Part shown: piece by piece, positions 35,673 through 45,191 of the stretch | Layout of the letters: each line of letters starts with the position of its first letter | Numbering within the stretch: the stretch's first letter is position 1 | Translations under genes and position numbers: made by a program | Notes under the pieces: model-generated | Told to the model about the DNA's origin: nothing | The model's database searches: none | Seen by the model: the letters and a program-made list of their open reading frames with translations, nothing else | DNA from: Clostridia bacterium | GTDB taxonomy: Bacteria > Bacillota > Clostridia > UBA1381 > UBA9506 | Assembly (NCBI GenBank): GCA_017416855.1 | Contig: JAFQAZ010000003.1 | Span: 98,832-162,831, forward strand | DNA length: 64,000 nucleotides | Direction: 5' to 3'

Positions 35673-36503
35673 TTATTTTCTAACCTCTCTCAGCCGTTTA
35701 ATCTCTTCCGCATACCCTGTCACCGTTTCCTGTGGTGTCTCTAAATAAAAAGGAACATTTTGTAGTGCCGGATGATTCACAATGCGGCAAAAGGCAGAAA
35801 AACCAATGGTGCCTTCGCCGATTTTAGCATGCCGGTCTTTGTGGCTGCCCATAGGGTGCATAGAATCATTCAAATGAATCGCCCGCAGCTTTTCAAGACC
35901 GATGATCCGGTCAAATTCTTCTAACACTCCATCCAGTTCATTCACAATATCATAACCGGCGGCATAAACATGGCAGGTATCCAGACAAATGCCCACCTGT
36001 TCTTGATACTCAACGCCATTCATAATATCCCGAAGTTCTTCAAAGCGACTCCCCACTTCACTTCCCTTGCCGGACATTGTTTCCAAAAGCAACGGTGTTT
36101 TGTTCTCTGCCCACAAAATATGATTTAAAACCTCCGTGATCTGCTTGATTCCTGGTTCTGTTCCCTGCCCCACATGACTGCCGGGATGCAGATTGTAAAG
36201 GCTCCCAGGCAGGTGGGAAAGTCTTTTTAAATCATCTGCCAGCGTCAGCAAAGCAAACTCCCTGATCCGTTCATCTGCCGAGGCCGGATTCAAGGTATAT
36301 GGCGCGTGAGCCAAAGGCGTTCGAATGCGATTTTCCGCAAAGGCCAAAAACGACGCGATATCATCCATATCCAGCTCCTTCGCCCGACTCCCCCGGGGAT
36401 TTCTCGTGAAAAACTGAAAGGTATCGGCACCAATGGAAAGAGCTTCTTTTCCCATAGCCAGAAACCCTTTAGATGCTGATAAATGACAACCAATTGCAAA
36501 CAT
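35673..36503 (-). CDS. nfo: Deoxyribonuclease IV (AP endonuclease)
   Basis: 276 residues, standard length. It starts [12 protein letters not shown] with the first metal histidine. Further zinc-site motifs are [59 protein letters not shown] and FYLETP. It cleaves DNA at abasic sites in base excision repair. AAGGGG precedes ATG 36503. It is 11 bases downstream of the AraC gene and probably read from the same transcript, although the functions are unrelated. Confidence 0.96.
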   Translation of the reverse strand: MFAIGCHLSASKGFLAMGKEALSIGADTFQFFTRNPRGSRAKELDMDDIASFLAFAENRIRTPLAHAPYTLNPASADERIREFALLTLADDLKRLSHLPGSLYNLHPGSHVGQGTEPGIKQITEVLNHILWAENKTPLLLETMSGKGSEVGSRFEELRDIMNGVEYQEQVGICLDTCHVYAAGYDIVNELDGVLEEFDRIIGLEKLRAIHLNDSMHPMGSHKDRHAKIGEGTIGFSAFCRIVNHPALQNVPFYLETPQETVTGYAEEIKRLREVRK

Positions 36504-36514
36504 ATATCTACCCC

Positions 36515-37366
36515 TTACTCATTCTTTTGATATTTTTGTCGATAGGCTCTGGGGGAAATGCCTTTACATTTTTTAAACACATCCCCGAAATAGTTACTGC
36601 TCAAAAACCCGCAGCTTTCCGAAATTTCGCTGATAGACAGTCTGGATGACCGCAAAAATTCTTCTGCTTTTTTTAAGCGTGTCTGGGTAAGATAATCGTG
36701 AAACCCAAAGCCTGTAACCCGTTTAAAGCACTTGGAAAAATAGGTCGATTCCATACAGGCAATCTGAGCCGCATCCTGCAACGAAATTTCCTGATCGTAA
36801 TTATCGCTGATGTAACGTGCTGCCTCCAGCACCTTGCTCTCGTTGCCATCTGCACTTTTCTGACTGCGATTCCCATGGCGCAGCACCAACACTATCAGTT
36901 CACAGAGGAGCTGTGAAATCATAAACTGCGAATACGCATCCTGCCGGACCCGTTCTTCTTCCATTTTCACAAAAATCTGCCGGACTCTCTCCTGCTGCCT
37001 GAGGGGCAGCTGCACACAGCCTAAATGCAAAAATTTCTCAAAAGCCTCCCGACCTACCTGCTGATAAAAAGTCGCGGCAAACTCATCCGTGAAATAAACC
37101 ACAATGCGGTCATAATGCTCCTGTGTGTGGCAAGCCGTCCGGTGGAGTTCATTCCGCGGCACAATCACCAGATCCCCCGGGCTTACATTATAAATGCTGT
37201 GCCCCACAAAATACCGCCTGGTGCCGGACAACAAAAAATACAATTCGTGGGTATTATGCCAGTGGGAGCCGGCCATATCCCACACTACTTTGCTCTTGAA
37301 ACGTTCCAAAATAAAATCTTCTTTAAACTCCGAGGCGCGACCCGTTGTTTGTTTTAACTCACTCAT
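36515..37366 (-). CDS. AraC family regulator beside the GH4 gene
   Basis: 283 residues from ATG 37366 (GGGAGG 6 bases upstream; a longer upstream frame lacks a site). The cupin sensor domain shows [16 protein letters not shown] and [16 protein letters not shown]. The C-terminal tandem HTH has [20 protein letters not shown] and [20 protein letters not shown], ending [13 protein letters not shown]. Divergent from the GH4 glycosidase, so it probably senses a sugar and controls that gene. Confidence 0.92.
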   Translation of the reverse strand: MSELKQTTGRASEFKEDFILERFKSKVVWDMAGSHWHNTHELYFLLSGTRRYFVGHSIYNVSPGDLVIVPRNELHRTACHTQEHYDRIVVYFTDEFAATFYQQVGREAFEKFLHLGCVQLPLRQQERVRQIFVKMEEERVRQDAYSQFMISQLLCELIVLVLRHGNRSQKSADGNESKVLEAARYISDNYDQEISLQDAAQIACMESTYFSKCFKRVTGFGFHDYLTQTRLKKAEEFLRSSRLSISEISESCGFLSSNYFGDVFKKCKGISPRAYRQKYQKNE

Positions 37367-37466
37367 ACGCTTCCTCCCAAAGACACACGGTATACATTCA
37401 TTATAGCATAACATCTTTTCTTTGGCAAGATTTAAGTAGTTTTTACGGATTTTTCCCAAATTCCTT

Positions 37467-37496
37467 GTAGTTTCTACATGAATATTGTGCTACAAT
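37467..37496 (+). promoter_or_regulatory. GH4 promoter with overlapping inverted repeat
   Basis: TACAAT (37491-37496) is preceded by TGTGC, an extended -10. The -35 region is poor and is occupied by the inverted repeat GTAGTTTCTAC (37467-37477), fitting an activator-dependent promoter controlled by the divergent AraC gene. Confidence 0.45.
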
Positions 37497-37526
37497 AAAG
37501 AAAAAAGCGAGAAGGAGAGTTTATAT

Positions 37527-38906
37527 ATGATTTTTGAAAACGGACGCGTAAGTGATGTTAAAATTGCCTATATCGGTGGCGGTTCCCGTGGCTGGGCCTG
37601 GGGCTTAATGGCAGATTTAGCCTTAGCAGAGGACCTTTCCGGTCAGGTAAACTTATATGATATTGATCGCGAAGCCGCACAGCATAACGAAGAAATCGGT
37701 AACAATATTAACGGTGGCAACACCCAATGGAGATACAAGGCCGTAGATTCTTTAAAAGAAGCCTTAACCGGCGCAAACTTTGTTGTCATCTCCATTTTGC
37801 CCGGTACCTTCGACGAAATGGAATCCGATGTACACACCCCTGAAAAATTCGGTATATATCAGTCTGTAGGCGATACCTTCGGCCCCGGCGGTCTGGTTCG
37901 TGCTCTGCGCTGTATTCCCATGTTTGAAGAAATTGCTCTGGCTGTTAAAGAATTTTGCCCTGAGGCCTGGGTAATCAACTATACCAACCCCATGACATTA
38001 AGTGTTGCAGCTTTATACAGAGCCTTTCCGGAAATCAAGGCCTTTGGTTGCTGTCACGAGGTGTTCGGCACACAAAAAATGCTTGCCAGCGCTTTAGAGG
38101 AATTTGCCGGCATTGAAGGTGTGGAGAGAGAAGAAATTAAAATTAATGTACTGGCTGTAAACCATTTTACATGGATTACAAAAGCACAATATAAAGGTAT
38201 GGATGTATTCCCCATTTACCGTCAGTTTGCCGAAAAATACAAAGATATCGGTAACGATACCCGCAAAATCGCCGGCGGTTTAAAATGCTTCCAGAATTAT
38301 AATAAAGTCAAAATCGATTTATTCCTGCGCTATGGTGTTATGGCTGCTGCCGGCGACCGTCATCTGGCAGAATTCTGCCCTGGCGACTGGTATCTTAAAA
38401 GTCCTGAGCAGGTGGATGAATGGATGTTTGGTTTAACCCCTGTCAGCTGGCGCAAAGCAGACTTAAAGGACAGACTGGAATCCAGCATGAAATTCCGCAC
38501 CGGAGAAGATACAATTAAACTGCGTCCCACCGGCGAAGAAGGTGTGAGACAGATTCGGGCCATTTTAGGTTTAGAAGACCTTTGCACCAATGTTAATATG
38601 CCCAACCGCGGTCAGATTCCCAATCTGCCCTTAGGCGCTGTTGTGGAAACCAACGCCGTGTTTACCTCCGATTCTGTAACGCCATCTTTTGCAGGCTCTG
38701 TTCCCAAGAGCATTATGCCTCTGGTGGCACCCGTTGTCACCGAGCAGGAAATGGTGTTAGAAGCTGCTTTCTGCCGTGATCTGGATATGGCCTTCTCCGC
38801 TTTTGCTACCGATCCGTTGGTACGCTTATCATTAAGTGATACCAGAAAGCTGTTTGATGAAATGATTGCTAACACTTCCAACTATTTAGGAATGTATCGT
38901 AAATAA
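37527..38906 (+). CDS. Glycoside hydrolase family 4 (alpha-glucosidase/galacturonidase type)
   Basis: 459 residues from ATG 37527 (AAGGAGAG upstream). The NAD-binding start is VKIAYIGGGSRGWAWGLMADLA. GH4 signatures are WVINYTNPMTL, GCCHEVFGTQ (Cys-His metal site) and VLAVNHFTWITKA. GH4 enzymes need NAD and a divalent metal and cleave by oxidation-elimination at C3. The set around C-C-H-E could fit alpha-galacturonidase-like or alpha-glucosidase members; I cannot choose. It stands alone behind its own promoter and is followed by a terminator. Confidence 0.92.
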   Translation: MIFENGRVSDVKIAYIGGGSRGWAWGLMADLALAEDLSGQVNLYDIDREAAQHNEEIGNNINGGNTQWRYKAVDSLKEALTGANFVVISILPGTFDEMESDVHTPEKFGIYQSVGDTFGPGGLVRALRCIPMFEEIALAVKEFCPEAWVINYTNPMTLSVAALYRAFPEIKAFGCCHEVFGTQKMLASALEEFAGIEGVEREEIKINVLAVNHFTWITKAQYKGMDVFPIYRQFAEKYKDIGNDTRKIAGGLKCFQNYNKVKIDLFLRYGVMAAAGDRHLAEFCPGDWYLKSPEQVDEWMFGLTPVSWRKADLKDRLESSMKFRTGEDTIKLRPTGEEGVRQIRAILGLEDLCTNVNMPNRGQIPNLPLGAVVETNAVFTSDSVTPSFAGSVPKSIMPLVAPVVTEQEMVLEAAFCRDLDMAFSAFATDPLVRLSLSDTRKLFDEMIANTSNYLGMYRK

Positions 38907-38913
38907 TATTTTC

Positions 38914-38949
38914 AAAATGGCTATAGCCTTTGGTTATAGTCATTTTTTT
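38914..38949 (+). terminator. Terminator after the GH4 gene
   Basis: AAAATGGCTATAGCC and GGTTATAGTCATTTT pair with two G-T wobbles around a TTT loop and end in a run of T. Confidence 0.85.
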
Positions 38950-38999
38950 CTGTCAAAATTCAACAATTTTTTGTGCTTTTGATAGAAATTTACAATTTG

Positions 39000-39028
39000 T
39001 TCACACCATAGCAAAAAAAATGTATTAT
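39000..39028 (+). promoter_or_regulatory. Promoter of the HtrA-like protease
   Basis: TTCACA (39000-39005), 17 bases, TATTAT (39023-39028), 45 bases before the start codon. Confidence 0.6.
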
Positions 39029-39072
39029 GATAGATATGTAAGCCACATAAAATGCTATAGGAGGTATTACAA

Positions 39073-40464
39073 ATGGACGAAAAAAGAGAATTTGATTTTG
39101 AACCCGAAGGCTTAATAGAAGAAGCAGAACCCGCACCCTATGCTAAGCAATGGTTTTCCGATGATTACGAAAAACACTTTCAGGAAACAGATTCTACACC
39201 AAAATCTATGACAGTATATACACCAAAACAGAAAAAAAAGAAAGGTTTTTTCCGCAGTCCTTTATTTGTAGGTATTCTCAGTTCTTTTCTGACCTGTTGC
39301 TTGTGTCTCGGTGTGTTCAGTTATTATTTGTACCGTGGTGGCAACCAAACCTCAGAGAATGTGCTGCCCCTGCCCGGTGAGGCTTTAGCCGCTGCCGGTT
39401 ATGGTGACCGCATTAAACAAATGACCACAGATGCCGGTCAACACGAACTCTCCATCCCCGATGTATACGATCTTGTTTCCCCCGCTGTTGTTACTATTTT
39501 GTGCAAAAGCCCTTCTGGTAGCTATGTGCAGTCACAGTTATCCAGCGGCTCCGGCATCATCATCCGCGGAGATGGTTACATTGTTACCAACAACCATGTG
39601 GTAGAAAGCGCAACAGAAATTACCGTGAACACCATTGCCGGACAAAGCTTTCCCGCAAAGGTTATTGGTAAAGACAGCAGAACTGATCTGGCAGTTTTAA
39701 AAGTAGAAAGTGAAACCGCATTGCCCTTTGCTGAACTGGGTGACTCTTCTCAGATCAGAGTAGGCGAAATGGCTTTGGCTATCGGTAATCCCCTTCGTGA
39801 GGAATTAGCAGGCACTTTAACCGTGGGATACATCAGCGCCATTAACCGTTCTATGCTCATTGACGGCAAGCCTATGACAATGATTCAGACAGACGCTGCC
39901 ATTAACCCCGGCAACTCCGGTGGTGCGCTCCTGAATCTGCACGGTCAGGTTATCGGCATTAACACAGCCAAATCCACCGGCTACGACGTAGAGGGTCTTG
40001 GTTTTGCCATTCCCATTAACGAAGCAAAACCTATTATTGAATCCATTATCAAGCATGGTTATGTAACCGGCCGTGTTGTCATTGGCATTGAGGGACAGAC
40101 CATTACTGAAGCCATTGCTAAAGCAAACAACTTGCCGGTTGGTGTTTATGTTAAAACGGTTCTTCCCAGCAGCGCAGCAGAAAAAGGCGGTTTACAGAGC
40201 GGTGATGTCATCATTGCCTGTGATGGCGAGTCCATTAAGACCATTGACGAAATCAACAAAATTCGCGATACCCATTCGGTGGGCGAAAAAATGACTATGC
40301 GGATTAACCGCGACGGTCTGGAATTAAATGTCGATCTGATTTTACAGGAAGAAGTTCCGGAGAAAGAAGCAACACCCACTCAGGCTCCTGTTACGCAAAC
40401 ACCGCAACAGCCACAACAGCCCTTTGACTATTTCCCGTTCCCCTTCTCCTGGTTCGGTTGGTAA
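39073..40464 (+). CDS. HtrA/DegP-like membrane-anchored serine protease
   Basis: 463 residues. A cytoplasmic N-terminus (about 75 residues) precedes one membrane helix (LFVGILSSFLTCCLCLGVFS). The trypsin-like domain has its His in VTNNHVVESA, Asp in SRTDLAVLKV and Ser in NPGNSGGALL. One PDZ domain follows (GVYVKTVLPSSAAEKGGLQS). The tail is Pro/Gln-rich. It degrades misfolded proteins outside the membrane. AGGAGG precedes the ATG. It is monocistronic with a strong terminator. Confidence 0.95.
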   Translation: MDEKREFDFEPEGLIEEAEPAPYAKQWFSDDYEKHFQETDSTPKSMTVYTPKQKKKKGFFRSPLFVGILSSFLTCCLCLGVFSYYLYRGGNQTSENVLPLPGEALAAAGYGDRIKQMTTDAGQHELSIPDVYDLVSPAVVTILCKSPSGSYVQSQLSSGSGIIIRGDGYIVTNNHVVESATEITVNTIAGQSFPAKVIGKDSRTDLAVLKVESETALPFAELGDSSQIRVGEMALAIGNPLREELAGTLTVGYISAINRSMLIDGKPMTMIQTDAAINPGNSGGALLNLHGQVIGINTAKSTGYDVEGLGFAIPINEAKPIIESIIKHGYVTGRVVIGIEGQTITEAIAKANNLPVGVYVKTVLPSSAAEKGGLQSGDVIIACDGESIKTIDEINKIRDTHSVGEKMTMRINRDGLELNVDLILQEEVPEKEATPTQAPVTQTPQQPQQPFDYFPFPFSWFGW

Positions 40465-40484
40465 ATCCCTATTTCATACAAAAA

Positions 40485-40519
40485 ATGCACCCCAAAAGCG
40501 TCCAACTTCTGGGATGCAT
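40485..40519. terminator. Hairpin downstream of the protease gene
   Basis: ATGCACCCCA and TGGGATGCAT pair with one mismatch across a 15-base loop. It precedes the stronger terminator and may stabilise the mRNA end. Confidence 0.45.
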
Positions 40520-40532
40520 ATCAAAAAATAAT

Positions 40533-40571
40533 AAAAAGAAGTTGCAACCTTTCGGTTGCAACTTCTTTTTT
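40533..40571. terminator. Bidirectional terminator between the HtrA and HlyIII genes
   Basis: GAAGTTGCAACC, loop TTTC and GGTTGCAACTTC form a perfect 12-bp stem flanked by A-run and T-run, serving both convergent genes. Confidence 0.92.
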
Positions 40572-40580
40572 ACATATCTT

Positions 40581-41225
40581 TCACTTCAACGGCAATGCGC
40601 TGAACAAAATTGAAAAATAATGTAACACACTACCCAGAAGCACAAACAGATGCCAGATACTATGCATAAACGGAACATTTTTCAAAGCAAAAAATACGAT
40701 ACCCACTGTGTAGGACACCCCACCGGCCAGCAAAAGAACTGTTCCGGGCATAAACCCAATGGCATGCATCAGCGGTTTAAAGGCAATAATAATCAGCCAG
40801 CCCATCACCACATAGCAAATCATAGAAAACACTTTAAACTTTTCAAGGCTGATGGCATTAAACACAATGCCCAACACCGTTAAACCCCAGATGATGCCGA
40901 AAATCGTCCACCCCAGCGCCCCACGGAGAGCACACAATGTAAAAGGGGTATAGGTGCCGGCAATGAGCAAAAATATGGAGCAATGGTCAAAAATACGAAA
41001 GATCTTTTTGGCGGTTTTGTTTGTCAGCGCGTGGTATAGCGTAGACATAACATATAAAACAATCAGCATGGCTCCGTAAATAGCTGCCGATACGACGCTA
41101 TATGCATCGCCATATAAAGCCGCCCACACAATCGCCACCGCTGTACCGCCAATGCTGAGGAGTGCTCCCAGCCCGTGAGTAATTGAATTTATCAGTTCTT
41201 CTTTAAATGATACCGTTGTTAACAT
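40581..41225 (-). CDS. Hemolysin III family membrane protein
   Basis: 214 residues from ATG 41225 (GAGGAC upstream, 4 bases after the DUF1292 stop). Seven membrane helices carry the metal-site motifs MSTLYHALT, DHCSIFLLIAGTYTPF and HSIWHLFVLLGSVLHYFSI, as in PAQR/HlyIII proteins. The bacterial members' physiological role is unclear; a membrane hydrolase or lipid-sensing role is suggested by the family. Cotranscribed with the DUF1292 gene. Confidence 0.92.
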   Translation of the reverse strand: MLTTVSFKEELINSITHGLGALLSIGGTAVAIVWAALYGDAYSVVSAAIYGAMLIVLYVMSTLYHALTNKTAKKIFRIFDHCSIFLLIAGTYTPFTLCALRGALGWTIFGIIWGLTVLGIVFNAISLEKFKVFSMICYVVMGWLIIIAFKPLMHAIGFMPGTVLLLAGGVSYTVGIVFFALKNVPFMHSIWHLFVLLGSVLHYFSILFSALPLK

Positions 41226-41229
41226 AGTC

Positions 41230-41544
41230 TTAGTCCTCAAAATCAAATTCATCCTGCATACGGGTTTTAAATTCTTCAAACACCATATCCAGCTCTGCTT
41301 CGTCCTCCACAAAGGTTAAAACTTCGTTACCTTCTTCGTCGGTCTGCAAGGTGAAAAACAGTACTTCATCTGCTTCTCCGGCAGCTACTTCTTCCTCTGT
41401 AGGAATCAGCACCACATAGGTTTCGCCGTTAAAGGGAAAAGAATCTACATGTTCGAACTCGTGTTCATTGCCGTCTTCATCCAGCATGGTTACGATGGAG
41501 GCTTCTTCTGCGCCCTGCATTTCATCCATTTCAAAATCTTTCAT
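41230..41544 (-). CDS. DUF1292 family protein
   Basis: 104 residues, strongly acidic. The sequence IVTMLDEDGNEHEFEHVDSF, then YVVLIPTEE, then FFTLQTDEEGNEVLTFVEDE is typical of DUF1292 (YrzB) proteins, which in many Firmicutes lie near the ruvX/yqgF and alaS genes. The function is unknown. ATG 41544 is chosen because AAGGA lies about 11 bases upstream; a GTG at 41553 lies too close to it. Confidence 0.88.
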   Translation of the reverse strand: MKDFEMDEMQGAEEASIVTMLDEDGNEHEFEHVDSFPFNGETYVVLIPTEEEVAAGEADEVLFFTLQTDEEGNEVLTFVEDEAELDMVFEEFKTRMQDEFDFED

Positions 41545-41600
41545 TCTAAACACAATCCTTTCTTTATAACGGACAAAGTTTGTATCTCGTTTTCAAAACT

Positions 41601-41629
41601 ATTTTAACACATTTCGAAAACTATGTCAA
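41601..41629 (-). promoter_or_regulatory. Promoter of DUF1292-hlyIII
   Basis: On the minus strand TTGACA (41629-41624), 17 bases, TAAAAT (41606-41601). Confidence 0.82.
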
Positions 41630-41656
41630 GCATTTGCCGTCAATTTAAATAATTTT

Positions 41657-41695
41657 AAAGCAGCAGGAACTCACCTTTGTTGCCCCTGCTGCTTT
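41657..41695 (-). terminator. Hairpin after valS
   Basis: AAAGCAGCAGG and CCTGCTGCTTT form an 11-bp stem just past the valS stop. The downstream T-run on the minus strand is interrupted. Confidence 0.6.
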
Positions 41696-41707
41696 TGTAG
41701 CTATTGT

Positions 41708-44404
41708 TTAATTGAACGCTTTCAGACTTTCTTCCACTTTTGCAAGCATTTCGCGATATTTTGCTTCTTTTTTCCGTTCTTCTTCCACAACCTGAGCCGG
41801 TGCTTTTGCCACAAATCCCTGATTGTTTAACTTGCCTTCTACACGTTTAATTTCAGAAAGCAGACGTTCTTTTTCTTTTGTTAAGCGTTCCAGTTCTTTT
41901 TCTTTATCCACCAGATCATCCAGCGGCATAAAGATTTGTGCGCCTTCCACAACGCAGGATACTGCATTTTCAGGAGCAACAAAATCGTCACCTACAACCA
42001 CCGCTTCGGATGCACTGGCCAGCTTTTCAAAGAACAGGGTGCTCTGTGTGAATACATCTGCCTTCTCTGTTTTAATGAACACCTTAGCCTTTTTAGAAGG
42101 CGGAATGTTCATTTCGCTACGCTGATTACGAACGGCCTTTAAAGCACTCATAATCAATTCCATATCCGTTGCTTCTTTGGCAAATTCAAGACCTTCATTA
42201 TATTTAGGCCAAGCGGCAATTACGATGCTTTCGCCTTCGTGGGGCAGTTTCTGCCAGATTTCTTCTGTAATGAAGGGCATAAAGGGATGTAACAGCTCCA
42301 ATGCGCCGGAAAGCACATAGGAAAGAGTGTACTGCGCGGCTTTATTGGAAGGACAATCCTCATCATAGAGACGGGGTTTAATCAATTCAATATACCAGTC
42401 GCAGAATTTATCCCAGATGAAATCATAGAGTTTACCAACGGCAATACCCAGTTCAAAACGGTCTAAGTTTTCTGTAACTGCCTGAACTAACTGATTATAC
42501 TCATGCAGAATCCACTTATCTTCCAGCTGCATTTCGGATACATCCGGCAGTTTGCGCTCATTAACTGTCAGGTTCATCAGCACGAAGCGTGATGCATTCC
42601 AGATTTTATTGGCAAAGTTACGGCTGGCTTCCACGCCGGGGGCACCAACAATCTTATTCACCTTTACATCGGGATTCTTGCCCGGTTCTACCGGCGGCTC
42701 ATAGGTTACGGGGAAACGCATATCGTTACCCGGGGCAACACCGGTTACCAGGGTAAATCTCAGTGCATCAGCACCGTACATTTCAATAATCTGCAAAGGA
42801 TCAACACCGTTGCCCTTTGATTTTGACATTTTTTCACCGCGACCGTCACGTACAAGGCCGTGAATGAACACATGTTTAAAGGGTGCCTGACCTGTATGCT
42901 CACAAGCCGAGAAAATCATTCTGGATACCCAGAAGAAGATGATATCATATCCTGTTACCAAGACATTAGTGGGATAGAAATATTCAAGGTCCTTGGTCTT
43001 TTCAGGCCAGCCAAGTGTTGAGAAGGGCCACAGAGCTGAGGAGAACCAGGTATCAAGCACATCCTCTTCCTGTCTTACCTTGCCGCCACACTTAGGACAA
43101 GTTGTAATATCCTCTTTTGAGACTGTCATCTCACCGCACTCGTCGCAGTAAAAAGCAGGGATTCTGTGTCCCCACCAGAGCTGACGGGAGATGCACCAGT
43201 CATATACATTTTCCATCCAGTTCATATAAATCTTGGAAAATCTTTCCGGAATAAACTCGGTATGTTTTTCATCTACAGCTTTAATAGCCGCTTCTGCCAG
43301 AGGCTTCATTTTAACAAACCACTGATCAGATACAATGGGCTCAATGGTGGTACCGCAACGGTAGCACTGACCAACATTGTGTGAATGGTCTTCAACCTTA
43401 ACCAAAAGTCCCATTTCTTCAAGGTCGCGGATCATAGCCTTACGGCATTCGTAACGATCCATGCCCTCATATTTGCCGGCATAGGCATTCATGGTGGCAT
43501 CATCGTTCATCACCTTGATAATTTCAAGGTCATGTCGTTTTCCTACCTCAAAGTCATTGGGGTCGTGAGCAGGTGTAATCTTAACACAGCCTGTTCCGAA
43601 CTCCTTATCAACATATTCGTCAGCAATAATGGGAATTTCTCTGTCTGTAAGAGGCAGACACAAGGTTTTGCCAACAATGGCACTGTATCTTTCATCCTCA
43701 GGATTAACAGCAACCGCCGTATCACCAAATAAAGTTTCGGGTCTTGTGGTTGCAATCACAACATAATCATCCGTACCCTTTATCTGGTATTTGATATGCC
43801 AGAAATGTCCGGCCTGTTCCGTATGCTCAACCTCTTCGTTAGAAAGAGCCGTAATACAATGCGGACACCAGTTGATAATTCTGGGGCCACGGTAAATAAG
43901 GCCTTTATCATACAGGTTAACAAAAACCTCTCTGACAGCCTTGGAGCAGCCTTCATCCATTGTGAAGCGTTCACGGCTCCAGTCACAGGAAGAACCAATC
44001 TTTTTAAGCTGATTGATAATACGGCTGCCGTACTTTTCCTTCCAGTCCCAAACGCGCTTTAAGAACTCGTCGCGACCCAGATCATAACGTGTAAGTCCTT
44101 CTTTTTCACGCAGCTCAGCTTCAACCTTGATCTGGGTTGCAATACCGGCATGGTCAGTACCGGGCACCCACAAGGTTGAATAACCGGACATACGCTTATA
44201 ACGAATTAAAATATCCTGCAGGGTTTCATCGAATGCGTGACCCATATGCAGCTGTCCGGTTACATTCGGTGGCGGAATGACAATGGTAAAGGGTTCTTTT
44301 TCCGGATCAATCTCCGGTGTGAAGTAACCTTTTTCCACCCAGCCGCTATAGAGTCTGTCCTCTACCTCACCGGGATTATATATTTTATCTAATTGCTCTG
44401 ACAT
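41708..44404 (-). CDS. valS: Valyl-tRNA synthetase
   Basis: 898 residues, class I synthetase. The HIGH-type motif is [15 protein letters not shown] near the N-terminus. The CP1 editing domain has [15 protein letters not shown]. Zinc-binding CDECG...CPKCGG lies near 410-440, [12 protein letters not shown] near 530, and a C-terminal coiled coil covers the last ~70 residues. It charges tRNA-Val with valine and edits mischarged threonine. ATG 44404 has AGGGGG upstream and overlaps the preceding small gene. There is no T-box; it is the last gene of the alaS-pgsA transcript. Confidence 0.98.
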   Translation of the reverse strand: MSEQLDKIYNPGEVEDRLYSGWVEKGYFTPEIDPEKEPFTIVIPPPNVTGQLHMGHAFDETLQDILIRYKRMSGYSTLWVPGTDHAGIATQIKVEAELREKEGLTRYDLGRDEFLKRVWDWKEKYGSRIINQLKKIGSSCDWSRERFTMDEGCSKAVREVFVNLYDKGLIYRGPRIINWCPHCITALSNEEVEHTEQAGHFWHIKYQIKGTDDYVVIATTRPETLFGDTAVAVNPEDERYSAIVGKTLCLPLTDREIPIIADEYVDKEFGTGCVKITPAHDPNDFEVGKRHDLEIIKVMNDDATMNAYAGKYEGMDRYECRKAMIRDLEEMGLLVKVEDHSHNVGQCYRCGTTIEPIVSDQWFVKMKPLAEAAIKAVDEKHTEFIPERFSKIYMNWMENVYDWCISRQLWWGHRIPAFYCDECGEMTVSKEDITTCPKCGGKVRQEEDVLDTWFSSALWPFSTLGWPEKTKDLEYFYPTNVLVTGYDIIFFWVSRMIFSACEHTGQAPFKHVFIHGLVRDGRGEKMSKSKGNGVDPLQIIEMYGADALRFTLVTGVAPGNDMRFPVTYEPPVEPGKNPDVKVNKIVGAPGVEASRNFANKIWNASRFVLMNLTVNERKLPDVSEMQLEDKWILHEYNQLVQAVTENLDRFELGIAVGKLYDFIWDKFCDWYIELIKPRLYDEDCPSNKAAQYTLSYVLSGALELLHPFMPFITEEIWQKLPHEGESIVIAAWPKYNEGLEFAKEATDMELIMSALKAVRNQRSEMNIPPSKKAKVFIKTEKADVFTQSTLFFEKLASASEAVVVGDDFVAPENAVSCVVEGAQIFMPLDDLVDKEKELERLTKEKERLLSEIKRVEGKLNNQGFVAKAPAQVVEEERKKEAKYREMLAKVEESLKAFN

Positions 44405-44591
44405 CAACTTTACCCCCTGCTACAAAAATCATACTTGCTCCGGCAATTACCAGTAGCATTCCCACTGTTTTTACAGTATATAATGTCTTTTCATCTAAAC
44501 CCTGCTCCCCGGATGCCTTTTGCAGTACCGGTTTAGCAAGAAAATTAATTAAAGCGCCAATGATAATCAATATCCAACCGATCGCACTCAC
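44385..44591 (-). CDS. Small two-helix membrane protein
   Basis: 68 residues. Two hydrophobic segments ([16 protein letters not shown] and [17 protein letters not shown]) flank a charged loop [15 protein letters not shown]. It starts at GTG 44591 overlapping the pgsA stop and overlaps the valS start by 20 bases, so it is embedded in the operon. I do not recognise the family; it may be a membrane accessory of the phospholipid enzyme encoded upstream, which is inference. Confidence 0.7.
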   Translation of the reverse strand: MSAIGWILIIIGALINFLAKPVLQKASGEQGLDEKTLYTVKTVGMLLVIAGASMIFVAGGKVDVRAIR

Positions 44592-45151
44592 ACAGATTCT
44601 CCTTTCCTGCCCTTGGATGTGTATTTTTTAAAGCGTTTGTCCTGCACAAAATACAAATATGTATAGGCTACACCGGTCAGCACAGAAAGCACCGCCGAAA
44701 GGCCTAACAATATATTTTTCAGAATATGATTCATTGTAGGACAAAGCAACAAAAGAATCATAACCAAAAACAGAAACACCGTATTAATTTTTCCGGCTCT
44801 GTTTGCCTTCACATAGGTTTTTTTACTGTATAAAAATGCGCCGGCCAGAATCATAAGAAGTTCTTTGGCTAGCAGCAACACAATAAACCAACCGGGAACC
44901 AGTTTTGCTGTAAACAAAGAGATAATAACCGCGATTTGCATGCATTTATCTGCCAAAGGATCCATCACCTGACCCCAACGGGTGGATAAATTATATTTCC
45001 GTGCAATATACCCATCTGCTACATCTGTCAGACTGGCCAGTAAAAAAATCAATGCCGCCCATTCATGTGAACCCTTTTCAAAAGCGAATACCACCGCATA
45101 AAACGGCACCATAAACAATCTGATGGTCGTCAGTATATTCGGTATATTCAT
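44588..45151 (-). CDS. pgsA: CDP-diacylglycerol-glycerol-3-phosphate 3-phosphatidyltransferase
   Basis: 187 residues from ATG 45151 (GGGAGG upstream). The CDP-alcohol phosphotransferase motif is DGYIARKYNLSTRWGQVMDP followed by LAD. Several membrane helices follow. It makes phosphatidylglycerol phosphate, the first step towards phosphatidylglycerol and cardiolipin, in the membrane. It lies between alaS and a small membrane-protein gene in one operon. Phosphatidylglycerol is also the substrate of the LTA-synthase-like enzyme at 54675. Confidence 0.94.
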   Translation of the reverse strand: MNIPNILTTIRLFMVPFYAVVFAFEKGSHEWAALIFLLASLTDVADGYIARKYNLSTRWGQVMDPLADKCMQIAVIISLFTAKLVPGWFIVLLLAKELLMILAGAFLYSKKTYVKANRAGKINTVFLFLVMILLLLCPTMNHILKNILLGLSAVLSVLTGVAYTYLYFVQDKRFKKYTSKGRKGESV

Positions 45152-45191
45152 CGTGGTTTTCCTCCCTTCACAAAACAACAATCAAGCTGTT

